NCBI GenBank assembly: GCA_026874595.1 | Contig: CM049315.1 | Span: 2,422,501-2,486,500, forward strand | Direction of reading: 5' to 3' | DNA length: 64,000 nt | DNA from: Sipunculus nudus | Lineage: Eukaryota > Annelida > Sipuncula > Golfingiida > Sipunculidae | Part shown: in pieces, positions 12,879 to 25,276 of the stretch | Layout: every line of letters begins with the position of its first letter | Numbering within the stretch: the stretch's first letter is position 1 | The notes under the pieces: model-generated | What the model was told of the DNA's origin: nothing | The model's database searches: none | Seen by the model: only the letters and a program-made list of their open reading frames with translations | Program-made: the position numbers and the translations under genes

Positions 12879-12920
12879 TGACGCGTAAGATGACGTAAGT
12901 GGTTTTGTTAGGTGACGTAA
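12879..12920. promoter_or_regulatory. Cluster of three TGACG sites
   Basis: TGACGCGTAA at about 12879 and TGACGTAA at 12891 and 12913 lie within 42 bp in the same orientation. They resemble ATF/CREB or PAR-bZIP binding sites. No neighbouring exon supports a promoter. Confidence 0.3.
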
Positions 12921-13248
12921 CGGCTTTTGTGGTAGCACTCCCGGAACTTGAATGAAACATAAACAGAAAGCAAGAGTCAATGCCACGCAATTACGAGCGG
13001 TGATCAGTATCGTTTAGTGATCCACAGAAGGTCTGCGGAGTGAATGTAACATTACCTGCACTGTCACTGATGAATGAAAGAAGAGGAACTCGGACAGGAG
13101 AATCTGGAAACACTCAGCTGTCACTTGAGTCTGCAGGGAATCTGTATACAAACTGAAGGACATCTGCCAGATACGGATCTTAAAAGCAGAAATGTTAAAG
13201 AAAGAAAACATCAAATACAAATACTTGTTGATGTGTATCAGATCTGAC

Positions 13249-13250
<2 letters not shown>

Positions 13251-13298
<48 letters not shown>
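13251..13298. repeat. (CT)24 microsatellite
   Basis: An uninterrupted CT dinucleotide run of 48 bp. Confidence 0.98.
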
Positions 13299-13301
<3 letters not shown>

Positions 13302-13491
13302 AGCAATTACATGTATTTGCTTTTCACACACGGGTCTCAATTGCCAATATGAGATGAGTGAATGACAAACTGTTAATGAGTTTAAATGAATCACGAATGA
13401 AGGATTTGATTGAAAAGAAGAAAAAAATGCCCCATGCTGGTCCTCCACAATGTTAAAGAATCAGACTACTGAAAATTGTAATCATTAATGC

Positions 13492-13713
13492 TTTAACACT
13501 CATTACGGTGAGTGGCCGTGAGTATGTGCTCATTCAAATTTAATGCAGTTGTTTGTTCTACGTAAAGAGGACCTTAGTAGCTAATGTGTTCTTGACACAG
13601 AATTTGTTCCACTCATTGTGTTTGCTCAGCTTTCACATTGCTCTTGAGGTACAGGGATAAGTAACACCTCAAACGCTGAGCGGTTACTAAGTAAAGACTG
13701 CTGATGAAATGTA
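13492..13713 (+). repeat. 222-bp dispersed repeat, copy 1 of an inverted pair
   Basis: It aligns along its full length, in opposite orientation, with 18417-18638. Shared blocks include ggtgagtggccgtgagta, tacagggataagtaacacct and ctgatgaaatgta. Both copies are close to 222 bp and their ends coincide, so this is a defined element rather than a chance match. No coding capacity. Family unknown. Confidence 0.85.
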
Positions 13714-14610
13714 AATAAAACGCTCAATGGTCATAGAAAAAAGCTGATACAGCAAAGATACAGTCTGGGGAATATATGGGAATATATATATTTGCCTCCA
13801 AAATATGGGGATTAATTATAAGATTATTATACCATTTAAAAAATCCCTTTTGAATGTATCAATGTATATGTTCACTGATACAATTTATTTCCTCCTGATC
13901 AATACTTTTGCCATAAAATAACCTTTTAAAATATTATTGTGAATGTATCATATATTCATTTATATTAATTGATGATAAAATATTCATTTGTTTCCAAAAA
14001 TGGGGATTGATAATATTATTATTATAAAACATTTAAAATATCCTTTTTGAATGTATCAATGAATATATTAACCCCTTTTTTTAACATAAAGCATATATAT
14101 CCTGTAAAGCTATTGATCCAGTAGGTAAGGATATACTAATTAGTTGCTTGACCTGAGTAAATCACAACTTGCACTAATAACAACTTACTGAGTGGTTTTC
14201 CTCATTGCATGTGCACAGGCCTGGCCACTGAACAGTTTACCCTTTGGAGAGTTAGAATGAGTAAATCACCCCAGGCGCAGCTTGCTTTAATTGATTTCAT
14301 GCTTAATTAAGCTACTTACTGCTCACTTAATATTAGTGCATGATTATTATTTTTTTGTAGTTTTCACAATTTTATTAAACAAAATGTTCTCTTGTCACTG
14401 GTTCATTCTATTCTGTTTTGACAGTTTGCTTCCTTACAAAATCTGCCTAGAAAAATACTGTATCATTTTGCTTACAAATCCCACAAAATAAACCCTAATT
14501 AATCCCTATTTTCCGGATGCAAACGAATACTATATCTTTAAACATAATGGTATATTGATACTCTAAAAATTATAATAACAAAAGGTCATTTCCTGGTTAT
14601 AATACTGATC
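13714..14610. other. AT-rich non-coding stretch
   Basis: No gene seen. Two related AT-rich segments near 13800 and 14000 share the pattern atggggatt...attattata...ttgaatgtatcaatg and look like an old duplication. Confidence 0.4.
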
Positions 14611-14704
14611 TGTCCGAAACGTCCTCCCTTGCAAAAAGGCCTGTCCGAAACGTCCTGGTCCGGAATGTCATGGTCCGGAATGTCCGTGTCCGAAACGTCC
14701 GTCC
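14611..14704. repeat. Degenerate TCCGAAACGTCC minisatellite
   Basis: The motif gtccgaaacgtcc occurs at about 14612, 14643 and 14689, and its variant gtccggaatgtc at about 14658 and 14674. Spacing is irregular, so this is a decayed short tandem array. Confidence 0.7.
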
Positions 14705-17518
14705 ACTACCCTATAGCCAATATATTTCACCAAAGTCACCCCTTTTCTGCCTGTCGGTCTGTCTCTCTCTCTCTCTCTCTGACTTCTGGCTTACGTTTCG
14801 ACACTATTACACGGTTCTTGGTACAGAATACAACCCATATTGGTTGTGGTCAGTAAATGTTAAAGGAAAATGGAAATTCTATACAAAGTTGTTTCACAAG
14901 ATGGGAATAGGGATAGGAATAAGATATTCGGATACATTAAAAAATCTTGCAACATAAACTAGCAGTACAGTAATTCAATGAAATGGTGTTACCTGTCATA
15001 TTCTGTAATACCATTTCTCACAAGGCTATTAGCTAAGTTTATATGTTTTTAAGTTAAATATTTTTCGCCTTTTGACCTACATACTGCCCTTACTGTTTAA
15101 CGTACTTTACATTATAAATGAATATTCGCCTATAAAAAAAAAACTGACAAATTTCGCCTGCAAAGAACATGTACTGTTCAGCATATAAAGCACAGTTCTA
15201 ATGCATCCGTTTTCTTTTGAAAAGAATGACAAAAATAAATGTATGCGAGCCGGATGAATTTTTGCCCATGCAAATAAGCATTCTGTAACAAAACATTTCG
15301 AATTTGTTATATAAATACGTATAGGTGTAGGTAGGAGAGCGACTATTTTAAACGTTGTCATTCGGCGGTCCGGCACCTTGATATATATGGTCAGTTTGTG
15401 GTCAGTGTTTGCTGCCAGTTTCGACCTATAGCCAACATAATATATATGATCCTGGAGAGTTGTCAGATTTGTTGACCGAGTGGGGACAACATTTTCTCCG
15501 GCCAGCAATGCTACTATTGTGCAGACGACAACGTTCTTTGAGCAGATGACCATGGTGTGGTTGGTCGTATATTATACGCCATGCATTATGGGACATCCAC
15601 ACAATAACTGTATACGTTCTTTGCTCTTTGAATGAGCTCAGAAAGTCACTTTGAGACACACCAGCCCCTGGATATTGTACTACCGTCATTTATTTGGATG
15701 TATTATAGGCTTTGTAACACTAACAGACCCGGGAGACATCGAGAAAACAAACAGAGCCCTTGTAAGACGCTCTTTACTTTAAGACCATACGGGATCTGAA
15801 GATCGCCAATAACATGACCCGCCGTATAACCTGATATAGGCACATACTGACCACGGCTAAGCATATAGATGTATTCATTTTACACATTAGATTCTCTTAA
15901 AGGATCACATTCTGACATGGTGATGTTGCTCTCTTTTCAATTACAGTAAATAAAGATATGAAAGACAATGTCAATAACATATCTGTGATGTTTGACCATC
16001 GAAAATACTGACGGTTAAACACGTATTTGAGCTACCCACTTGTCCAGAACACAGCTGCGCTCTCCCTAAATGCACACGCATTTATACAAACTATAATGCT
16101 TGAAAATATGCCAAGGAATCTACAAATTTATAATTCAAATGTCAATAGCCATAATTTACAATCCTTAAAAATGGAGAGAAATGGGGAAAACATTATTAAC
16201 CGCAGCAGCCATAAACTCTTCTTATCTTTACCATGAGTGGTAAATATTGTTTTTTTTTTTAATAAAAAGTTCTATTAATCTAGTCTCTTTAGTGAAATTG
16301 GAAGTGTGATCATGAGTATATATTACTAATATTATGATAAATATGATTTAATAATACAAACCATCTGTAGCTAACCTGATCTGCTCGTGTAATCTCAACC
16401 AGCACATATATATATATATTTATAAATAAATTTACTAGTCTCCGTTTTCTTGAATTTAGCATATTATCGTGGGCGCTCCAAGAATGCTTTCTCTGGAATC
16501 ACAGTATATAGCAGTCCTATAGTTATATTTTAAAATTTGTGATTTGTAGTATTTACTGCGTAGCATTTAGACAATAATAATTTTAAAATGACTGTTATTG
16601 AATAAGATCAGAGTGCCTGAAGTCTTGTATGATAAAATGCACGACCATTTTAACTCTTAAAGTTAAGTTATGACAACTGAACAAACTGAACCTAAATCAC
16701 AATAAAACTTGATACTGTACAGACGGGGAGGAGGACATTGATGAAACAAATAATTTAATAATAACTTTGTTCACACACACTCGCCTCTGTTTCCTGACTA
16801 TTGTTATGACGTAATCATAAACTTTTAAGTAATTCAACCCTTGAAACTTGAGGACATCCACGCAAAGGCTAATACATACAGGAAATACTCTTGACTACAT
16901 AGAGAGAAGTCTCAAACTATGTTAATTAGGAGAGTTTACTATGATTGGGAAAGAAGGAAAACAAATCCTGGAAGGTGAGAACAAAGAGGGAAAGTGAAAT
17001 TATGAGGGCGAGGTGCTGGAGACACAACAGGGCGAAAAACTTCAAAGCGTGTACATTAATGTAAAGCAGTATGAATTACTAAATCAACACTTTGTGCATG
17101 CGTTAAAAAAGTCACATTCTAACACACACCGGCGTGTGTGAAGTGTTATAATGCGAGCAGCCGTCTCGTATATGTACACTGATTACACGAAGGCGGAACG
17201 CAGGTATTGGACTAGGTGTTTTACGACCGGCTTTGTGAGTGAGCCGACTTTAGAGGAGCCGCCAAAAGCTGCTATACCAACAGCGGTAATTGTATATGCT
17301 CACACGTGGTGCTCAACATGCCCGAAATGCACAGGTAGACTCCAATCACGACCTGTCCTTGGTGACTGAGCAAGACCAGGAAAAGCTTATTCTTAATACA
17401 TTTTTATCCATACAATCATATTCATTGTCTAGAACTTAAACTATTGTGAAAGTTATCAAATATATATGAAATTTTGAAAATCTTTTCAGTAAAGCAATGC
17501 AGTATGGGCATTTCATTG

Positions 17519-17520
<2 letters not shown>
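14705..17520. other. Non-coding stretch
   Basis: No supported gene, RNA or repeat apart from a short CT run at 14760-14781 and a short TA run near 16410. A 72-codon frame at 17151-17369 has no recognisable features. Confidence 0.45.

Positions 17521-17590
<70 letters not shown>
17521..17590. repeat. (AC)n(AT)n compound microsatellite
   Basis: AC repeats at 17521-17549 are followed by AT repeats, interrupted by one gt, to 17590. Confidence 0.97.
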
Positions 17591-17592
<2 letters not shown>

Positions 17593-18180
17593 TTTTATAC
17601 TTCTTCGAATATATGAAATAAAGCCAAACGATAACATTTGAGATAAAACCCTTTTAGGCTTGGATATCACAGTTAAATGGAAACTCAATTGTATTATATA
17701 AGTAATGATGGTCTATATTTGCCATAAAACGCACAAAAAAACTGTCATTTCCATAATAAGATTAATGCTCACGAAATTACAGCCTGGAACGCGGTTGAAG
17801 TTAAGTGTTTGTGTATATTCCCTGGTTTAGGATACAATATGATATGGAGATATAGTTAATGAACCAGGAGCCGTGCATGGGCAGGCTCGTTTTCCTTCCC
17901 TAGGAACTTACGATGATAAAGATTTGCCTGTTCGCATTGATCTTTAATGGAGAAGTAAGAATTGCTTGTTCCTGGTCTTAATGCTCGTTGCCTTGTCCCG
18001 ACTGGGCTGGTATCTGCTGGCTGTGATTACACATTAATCATCCTCATGTTTATTGGTTAACGTTCACATTAAAATGTAGGCGAAGACCTTTCTGATTTGT
18101 TAAAAAGAGAGCAGCTGTGAAAAACTGTACAGTTTCATAGATTAAAACCAGCTTAAGGTAGAGACGGACAGGAGGACAAA

Positions 18181-18284
18181 CGGAGAGAGAGAGCGGGAGA
18201 GAGAGACAGAGAGACAGGCTGGGAGAGACAGACAGACAGACAGGTAGACAGAGGAAATGATAGATAGAGATGTGGACAGGGGAA

Positions 18285-18334
<50 letters not shown>
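18181..18334. repeat. GA-rich tract ending in (GA)22
   Basis: A purine-rich stretch of gagagaga and gacagaca motifs. The final uninterrupted GA run covers about 18291-18334. Confidence 0.95.
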
Positions 18335-18338
<4 letters not shown>

Positions 18339-18416
18339 TGTCTGTGTGCCCTGCTGTATTTCTCAGACCGTATACCTTTGCTGTACAAACTTTCTTTTGA
18401 CATTTACCGTTGTATG

Positions 18417-18638
18417 TACATTTCATCAGCAGTGTTTACTTAGTAACCGCTCAGGGTTTGAGGTGTTACTTATCCCTGTACCACAAGAACAATGTAAAAG
18501 CTGTGCAAACATAATGAGTGTGAACAAATCCTGATGTCAAGACCGCATTAGCTACTGGGTCCCCTTAACATAGAACAAACCATTGCATTAAACCTGAATG
18601 GACACTTACTCACGGCCACTCACCATAATGAGTGTGAA
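18417..18638 (-). repeat. 222-bp dispersed repeat, copy 2 of an inverted pair
   Basis: Reverse-complement match to 13492-13713 with scattered substitutions and small indels. The two copies are about 4.7 kb apart. Confidence 0.85.
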
Positions 18639-19912
18639 AGCGGAAGTTAATCCCTGTTGTTCTTACTGAGTGTGCTGTATGTGCTTTTAGTGGACCATAC
18701 ATGTACGGGTTACACCATGTGTCAATACTAATGTATGTTAACTTCATTAAACCTGTCATGTGTAAACCTGCACCTATGTCTACACGTTGTGGGCTCCAAC
18801 CTGATTGTTATCTGTCACTGAAGGAGATCATAAAGGGGTCCTTGTAATAATCACAAAGGCAACGAAATTCAATTTTTATATGAATCGGGAAGATTGAGAA
18901 AACTCTTAACAATAATCTAGTTACTATTAAAATTCACACCGTTTATCTGTTGAATATATAAATGATGATTAACATTTATAAGTTATATGCCGATTCTGAG
19001 TGATTACTCGTACTCGTTTATTATACAAGTTACGCTAGATCTGTTTTACTACAAGTTGTGAACTTACACATATTCTATCACTCTCTGTGTCCCCCTATAT
19101 TTTCTCTCTGTTTTGTCTGTCTGTCTCTCTCGCTCTTTGACTCTCTCTTCCATTTCATTTCAAATCAGTGAATGATTATATTAACAATATTTTGATATGT
19201 TTGTGATTTTATTTAATTTTATTATTTTATAACAGTATATTAGAATTGTCATTTTTATTTAATGTTTTCATATTATCATATTAATAATATTTTGTAAATG
19301 TCTTTGTGATTAGAAAGGTTTTCGTGATCTAATATTGCTAATATTGTAATGTTATAATATTTATAATATTTGATTAATGTATGTGTTAACAGTAAATTAC
19401 AAAAACGTCTAATGTTGTAATATTATTACTTCAAAGGTATTTCAGGCCTGCGTTAGTCATCCAGTGTTATACTGTCGATCCCTTTCTCCTGCATGATACT
19501 ACATAATGTCACGTGATTTCTGTGGTTTAATGCACAGTTTTTTAGAATATATATATGCCGACGTTTATAGTTGTGACTTCTCCCCCCCTCCAGTCGGTCC
19601 AGTGTATTTGTAATGTTATCCCTTAAACGGTACAAATCAGTAAAATGTCCTCTGTTATTAAATGACTCCATGCAGGGCGTTAAACCAGGGACAAATCCAG
19701 GATTTAGGAAAAGGAGGGGTCCAGCCCAAGTGGACTATTGACAAATCCTAAAAAAAGTCCTCAGGTCTGGGAAGTGGGGGGGGGGGGGGTCCAGGCCGCG
19801 AAGGGTGGTCTTAGACCCTTTAAAAAAGGTTTCGGGGACTGAAAGTGGATCCGCTTCTGTAAATTATACCTTATCAGGCATGTCTGTTTCCATGATCAAT
19901 ACCCTCCTCCCG

Positions 19913-19953
<41 letters not shown>

Positions 19954-20739
19954 GTGTCAAGTGACAAACTTGTTAATTAATGTGTTGAAATGAGGGTGAA
20001 ATTATGCTGCACATCAAGTCAAGTGGTTTGATGCGGTAACCGGGTGTCAGGAGCAGGAGAGAATGGTGACATCTACAGGGAACACTCATCATCTCACTGT
20101 AACCTGCTGCAAATCACCCTCTACAGAGATCCGGGGGTTATTGGACGATCATCAGTGTCACGGTCTGACACCCGTTACAGGTCAATGAGTACACAGGAAG
20201 ACACTCCTCATGACGTCACCTTACCTGGACGTATTTTTGCGGCACCCCACGGACAGCGTCCAAAGGGACCGCCTGTGGGAGCAGACCCTGTGCCCGCGAG
20301 ACCAAAACCTTGGAGTGTCCAATTAGAGAACCATTACCCTTCCAGGCTACAATAGCGGGGTGTAAAATAAACCCATCTTTTCTGCCCCGTTCGTCCGAAG
20401 AGAGGTTGACCCACGGTAGGACTTCAATACAGGCGTCCAGCAGAGGTCACGACGGCTTAGAACGACCATTTGTCATAGTTTCAGCACAGTAAATGCGACA
20501 ACGCTTTTCTCAAGAGTTTCTAAGCTCTTTGATATGTCTTCAACTGTTGCAATTCCGTCAAATTGGCCCCGGGGCATTCACAAAACTGGAACGTTTTGTG
20601 TAATGCCCGATTGAACTTACCACACAACTTCCAGCTGTATGAAATTCACGTAAACACCACCCCAAAGAAACTGACCGGTAAAAAAAACAGACCTTAATTC
20701 TGAATATTCAAACAGAAACGGGAAAAGAACACACTTTTA
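18639..20739. other. Non-coding stretch with short microsatellites
   Basis: Contains a poly-G run near 19778-19790, a CT microsatellite at 19916-19951 and a less AT-rich part at 20040-20500 with a CRE-like tgacgtca near 20211. The open frame over 20044-20355 starts from GTG and has no recognisable domain. No gene is supported. Confidence 0.45.
19916..19951. repeat. (CT)18 microsatellite
   Basis: An uninterrupted CT run of about 36 bp. Confidence 0.97.
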
Positions 20740-20906
20740 TGTAACAATAATAATAATGATGATAATAATAATAACGATAACGTGATGATAATGAGAAAGA
20801 TGATAATAATGATAATAAAAATAATATTATAAGAATAATAATAAAAACAATAATGATAAAGATGATAATAAACACAATAATAATAACGATAATAATAATC
20901 ATAATC

Positions 20907-20938
<32 letters not shown>

Positions 20939-21009
20939 TATAAAGATAATGAAAATAATAATAATAACGAAAATGGTTTATATGAAAATAATAATAATAA
21001 TAATAATAA

Positions 21010-21064
<55 letters not shown>

Positions 21065-21090
21065 TACTACAACAACTACTACTATTACTA
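20740..21090. repeat. AAT/ATT microsatellite with perfect palindrome
   Basis: About 350 bp of AAT-type repeats with variant triplets (gat, aac). From 20987 the AAT run switches at a central c (21011) to an ATT run to about 21062. The two sides form an uninterrupted inverted repeat of about 24 bp with almost no loop. Confidence 0.95.
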
Positions 21091-21341
21091 CTAGAGTTTT
21101 TGCGTTGGAACAGGTCCGCCCGATTTCGGCAAGGTTCGTTGGGGATGTTTTTTTTTAAATGCATTGACGGGTTTCTATTAGATGGCGCAACGTAGACCCT
21201 TCGCCATTTTCCAAATTTATGTCAAAATCCTCAGGATGTATTGGGAACTAGAGGCAATTGGCCGCTCTCAGTACACACATGGTGCCATTCCAGACATTTA
21301 AAGACCAAGATCAGGCATTCCGAGGCGTGTCCACAAAGAAT

Positions 21342-21380
<39 letters not shown>
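21342..21380. repeat. (AT)n(GT)n microsatellite
   Basis: AT repeats from 21342 change to GT repeats ending at 21380. Confidence 0.96.
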
Positions 21381-21844
21381 CTTGTTTTGACAGTTATAAG
21401 GTTAAATGTAAAATTAAATCCTTCAAAAAGTTTATTTGATAAAAACAACTGTTTTACTCAGTTTATAATAGACCTGCATTACCAGTATACACATATATAA
21501 TATATATTACATATATAATATATATATAAATATATATTTACAATGTATATATATAAATGTACGACAATCGTCTTTCCTCAATAATTTAATATTCATATTT
21601 TTAAAGAATTTTTTTCAAAATAAATAAAATGTTTAATATTAAACCAGGCATAAGAAAGGATACACATCTTATTGCAGACATCATGGGTATACGTGTTACT
21701 ATTAGTCGCCCTATTTATAGGTGTACCTAAACTTTGGCGTATACATACAAAGGCGCTCCCATCATAATATCTGACAGTGCTCTATATGTGTACATGACAC
21801 GGCGAGCTGATATGTTTGATACATTATATATTCCAACATCATAT

Positions 21845-21885
21845 ATTGGTGTTACCCGGGTGTTACGCTGGCTTATAACACCAAT
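21845..21885. repeat. 10-bp inverted repeat
   Basis: ATTGGTGTTA at 21845-21854 is exactly matched by TAACACCAAT at 21876-21885 around a 21-nt loop containing cccgggtgtta. Short, possibly incidental. Confidence 0.6.
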
Positions 21886-21949
21886 ACCAGTGTATTTTCT
21901 GCTTAATAACATGAGACGATCGCCAGCTTCGGCCCGCCGATATTAATAC

Positions 21950-22960
21950 TGTCACAGGTATTTGATTATATATCTACAGAGGCGGTAATAACCGCAGGAA
22001 GTAGTCAAGGGGCATTGCTGACAATTGTTGCTTTGCCAGCAGTTAAATAAATCCCGCGCCCGTTAATTTAATGTTCCAAGCCGATAGTCGACTTATAATG
22101 TCACCGGTCATACACCCGATATTGCTGGCTCAATGTTATAAACGCTGCAAGTTGTAAATTAAAGGTGGCGGTTTCAATGAGATATTGCCAAACCTCCCTG
22201 TGCCAAGGGTATCATTAGATCTAATACACCTGTAATTGTAGTGCCTTCGGTCACGTGGTATGTATTTGAACACTGATTGGTTGTGTGGGTCGGCGCGGGG
22301 TTAGACTATACTGGTGGGCGGGACCACTATTCCAGGTACGGGAACAAGCCAATACAAGCTAATTGCTTCTTTCATCAGCCGGGACGATTGCAACTGAAGA
22401 GCTCACGGTCTGTGGAGCATTTTGTTCATGGGGTCTCTGTTGAATTGTTATATTTCAGTCCATGCTCTCGCAGACGAGGGACGTGTTAACAAGCGGAGAC
22501 GTTCAACCACAAACCTTCCACTAACCCTACATCTAACAATCGGTGGTAAAATCTTGGAACTCTTCAACGACATTGAGTACGTTCTGTCCGTCAGGCTCCT
22601 CAAACAAATCTCGCTGGGTTCTCAGACTCTTTCATGTTAACACTGTTTGCACTGCTTTGTTAATTGGAGCCTCGGTTGTGAAATCGATACCATTGATGAT
22701 CAGAGAGCCGGGTCGGATAGAAAAGAACGGAAGCCTCCGTGGAACACGCACATACAGTCTGACCATCGCAAGGATTACTCCTACAACCATCCATTGCCAT
22801 TATAGCTTGGATTGACATTTGAGTCAAGCAGTCGTAGTTGATATAACACCGAGTTGACAGTAAAAATTGCCATCTAAACCCGATGGTGAATCTAGTACCA
22901 GGACATAAATTGTAATTTATACTGTTCACGGAATGATACTGTTTTGAGTCAGACTTTACA
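21950..22960 (+). promoter_or_regulatory. Candidate promoter and 5' UTR of the protocadherin gene
   Basis: The 1 kb before the protocadherin start has no supported gene. Promoter-type sites cluster at 22252-22323: E-box CACGTG at 22252-22257, an inverted CCAAT box (attgg) at 22276-22280 and a GC box (gggcgg) near 22316. No clear TATA box at a suitable distance is seen. The transcription start cannot be placed, and an untranslated first exon further upstream is possible. Confidence 0.35.
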
Positions 22961-25276
22961 ATGGAACTACCATGTTATAATTGTTTCATATGGACTTGGA
23001 CAGCACTTGTTTGTGCGTTTGTCTGCCAGCGTGGACTATGTCAGACGCCCGTGACGTATACAGTTATGGACGAATCTCCTAAACACAGTATCGTCGGTTT
23101 TATCTTCAGGGATACCAATATCGGACGTGAATATCCACCAAATGTCCGGCGTCAGTTACGTCTAGAGATCGTCAACCAAGCACCCAAAACAGCAGAATAT
23201 TTGTTTTTCGTGGAGCCTGCAAATGGAATACTTCGAACAAACAAGACAGTTGATAGAGAAACTTACTGCCCTCACGCGGAAAACTGTACGGTTCAACTTG
23301 ATCTATCGGTGAGCCCGATCAAATACTTTCAGAAAATCAAAGTGGTCATACAAATTGTGGATATTAACGATAACAAGCCGATGTTTTCCGAGTCACACAT
23401 AGAGAGGTTTATATCAGAGGCTACGACAGCCGGGACAGCATTTACCTTACCAATAGCTGATGACAAAGATGCCCCTAAATACGGGGTGGTTCGCTACCAA
23501 CTGGAAGGCGATGGACACATGTTCTCGTTGGATTATACACAAGAGGGACCTGGTATTTCAGGCCTGAGGCTAAACCTGAACACTGCTCTTGATCGGGAAA
23601 TAATAGATAAGTACACACTGAAAGTGATCGCTTATGACGGTGGACAGCCGGCCAAGAGCGCGACTTTGACGGTCAATATTATTGTACTGGACATTAATGA
23701 TAATAGCCCCGGGTTTCTACAACAGCAGTACAGCGTGACTATTCCGGAAGATTATTTAGTCGGTAAACCGTTTCTTACTGTCAAAGCATTAGATCCGGAC
23801 CACGCAGACAATGGAGAAGTGTCTTATAGTCTCAGCCAACGAACTGTCGCAAGTGTTGGCCACCTGTTTGAGGTCAATGACGTCACAGGTGAGCTTAGCG
23901 TAAAACAACCGTTAGACCGCGAAACCTTATCAGAATATCGCTTGTTTATCAGAGCCCACGATAAAGGTCCAGAGGCGTTATCAGACCAGACAATAGTGCA
24001 CGTAATCCTTGCTGACGTCAATGATAATGCTCCTGTTGTAACTGTACATGGAACCGATGGTTCCGGGGCAGTAGTAGTCCGGGAAAATGATCCCTCTGGA
24101 AGTACAGTGGCACATATCTCAGTGACTGATCCTGATTCTGGCAAAAACGGGACTTTCAGCTGTACAGTGGACGATGCTGGGTTTAGCTTAACCCGCCTGA
24201 GTCAAGGTGAATACAGAATAAATACGTTAAAAACTTTGGACTATGAAAGCCAGGAGGAGTATAGCATCGCCTTTGAATGTGATGATGAAGGGACCCCAGT
24301 GAGACGGGCAGTGGAGATGATCGCCATCCGAGTACAAGACGAAAACGATAACCCGCCCGAGTTTAATCATTCTTTATATTCCGTGGAAATTGAGGAGAAC
24401 AATCACCGAGGTGCGTTTATCGTCCAAGTGCGTGCTACAGATAAAGATTCAGGCAGTAACAGCCATCTCTATTACACGCTGAGCCCTGAGGTCTCTAAGC
24501 TATTTACGATTGATCACAGATCAGGAGTGATTGCTTCTAAAGTGAGTCTTGATCACGAACTTACTCCTGCTATTCAGTTCACTGTCTTTGTCACGGACGG
24601 AGGGAGGCCCTCACTCAGTAGCAACACTACCGTGCTGGTTAATGTAATAGACGTGAATGATGAGAACCCCGTCTTCACGGAAACAACGTATACGTTTAAT
24701 ATAACGGGTCCTCTGTACGCCGGAAGTTTCGTTGGTCAAGTAATGGCAAGTGACCCGGATTCTCCGCCATATGATGATTTCATTTACTCTTTAGAAGACA
24801 CTGAACAATCTAAATTATTTCATATCTACCCAGAAACAGGGGTTATTATATGTAAATCTGACGTCAACTTCCATGACGTCACTGATTATACTATGACTGC
24901 TACTGTGTCGAGCTTGGTGTATCCTTACGTATCTAACAACTGCACGGTCATCGTTAAATCCGTAAACAGCACAGAGACAGCAGCACATGCAGCCTGGACT
25001 AAACACCATAACCTGATCATTGTGGTGGTGCTGGTCACTGTCTCGTCACTCTGTATTGCTGCTTTAATCACCAGCATCTGTTACCTGCTGGTGAAGGCCC
25101 ACCGACAGCAGAGGATGGCTACTAAGGAGGCAGATGCAGCAGAAGAGAAATACAGCGAAGCCAAAGCCCTGACTGTGATTACTGACGTCAGCGATATGGT
25201 GACGTCACACGGAATGACACTTGTAGAGACGCAAGGCTCAAACTACGTCAGTTGCAAAGTCATCAAAGAAACACAA
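22961..25276 (+). CDS. Protocadherin, exon 1 (ectodomain, membrane segment, proximal tail)
   Basis: Calcium-dependent homophilic cell-adhesion receptor of the plasma membrane. ATG at 22961 opens a secretory leader (residues 1-28, ending GLCQ). Six cadherin repeats follow, at about 28-141, 142-252, 253-360, 361-468, 469-572 and 573-672. Calcium-binding linkers are visible as DINDNKP, DINDNSP, DVNDNAP, DENDNPP and DVNDENP, and DRE motifs are present in repeats. Repeat six lacks the terminal DxNDN motif, as usual for the membrane-proximal repeat. The membrane segment is near 684-709 (LIIVVVLVTV...), followed by a basic stop (KAHRQQR). A donor GTAAGA at 25277 follows codon 772 in phase 0. Six repeats in a single exon are typical of protocadherins. 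Without splicing, the frame runs 26 codons further to a stop at 25352-25354. Completed by exon 2 at 28270. Confidence 0.95.

Larger units (their letters stand above)
9506..13250. other. Non-coding stretch with a promoter-like island
   Basis: No gene is recognised. The part at 10465-10690 is less AT-rich. It holds acgcatgcgt (NRF1-like), an ETS-like caggaagtt, an attgg box and a perfect cAMP-response palindrome at 10597-10604, and could be a promoter, though no downstream exon was found. Confidence 0.4.

Noticed and set aside
13014-13448. Minus-strand frame with an Arg-Glu run
   Set aside because: The run is the CT microsatellite, and the flanks have no recognisable features.
17151-17369. Small protein with a CxxC-like WCSTCPKC
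   Set aside because: It resembles a thioredoxin-type motif by chance. The frame is short, with no supporting context or conserved surroundings.
20044-20492. Gene in a less AT-rich stretch
   Set aside because: The frame starts from GTG, lacks any domain, and no splice-supported exon was found.
20694-21164. Frames rich in Asn, Tyr or Ile
   Set aside because: They are translations of the AAT/ATT microsatellite.
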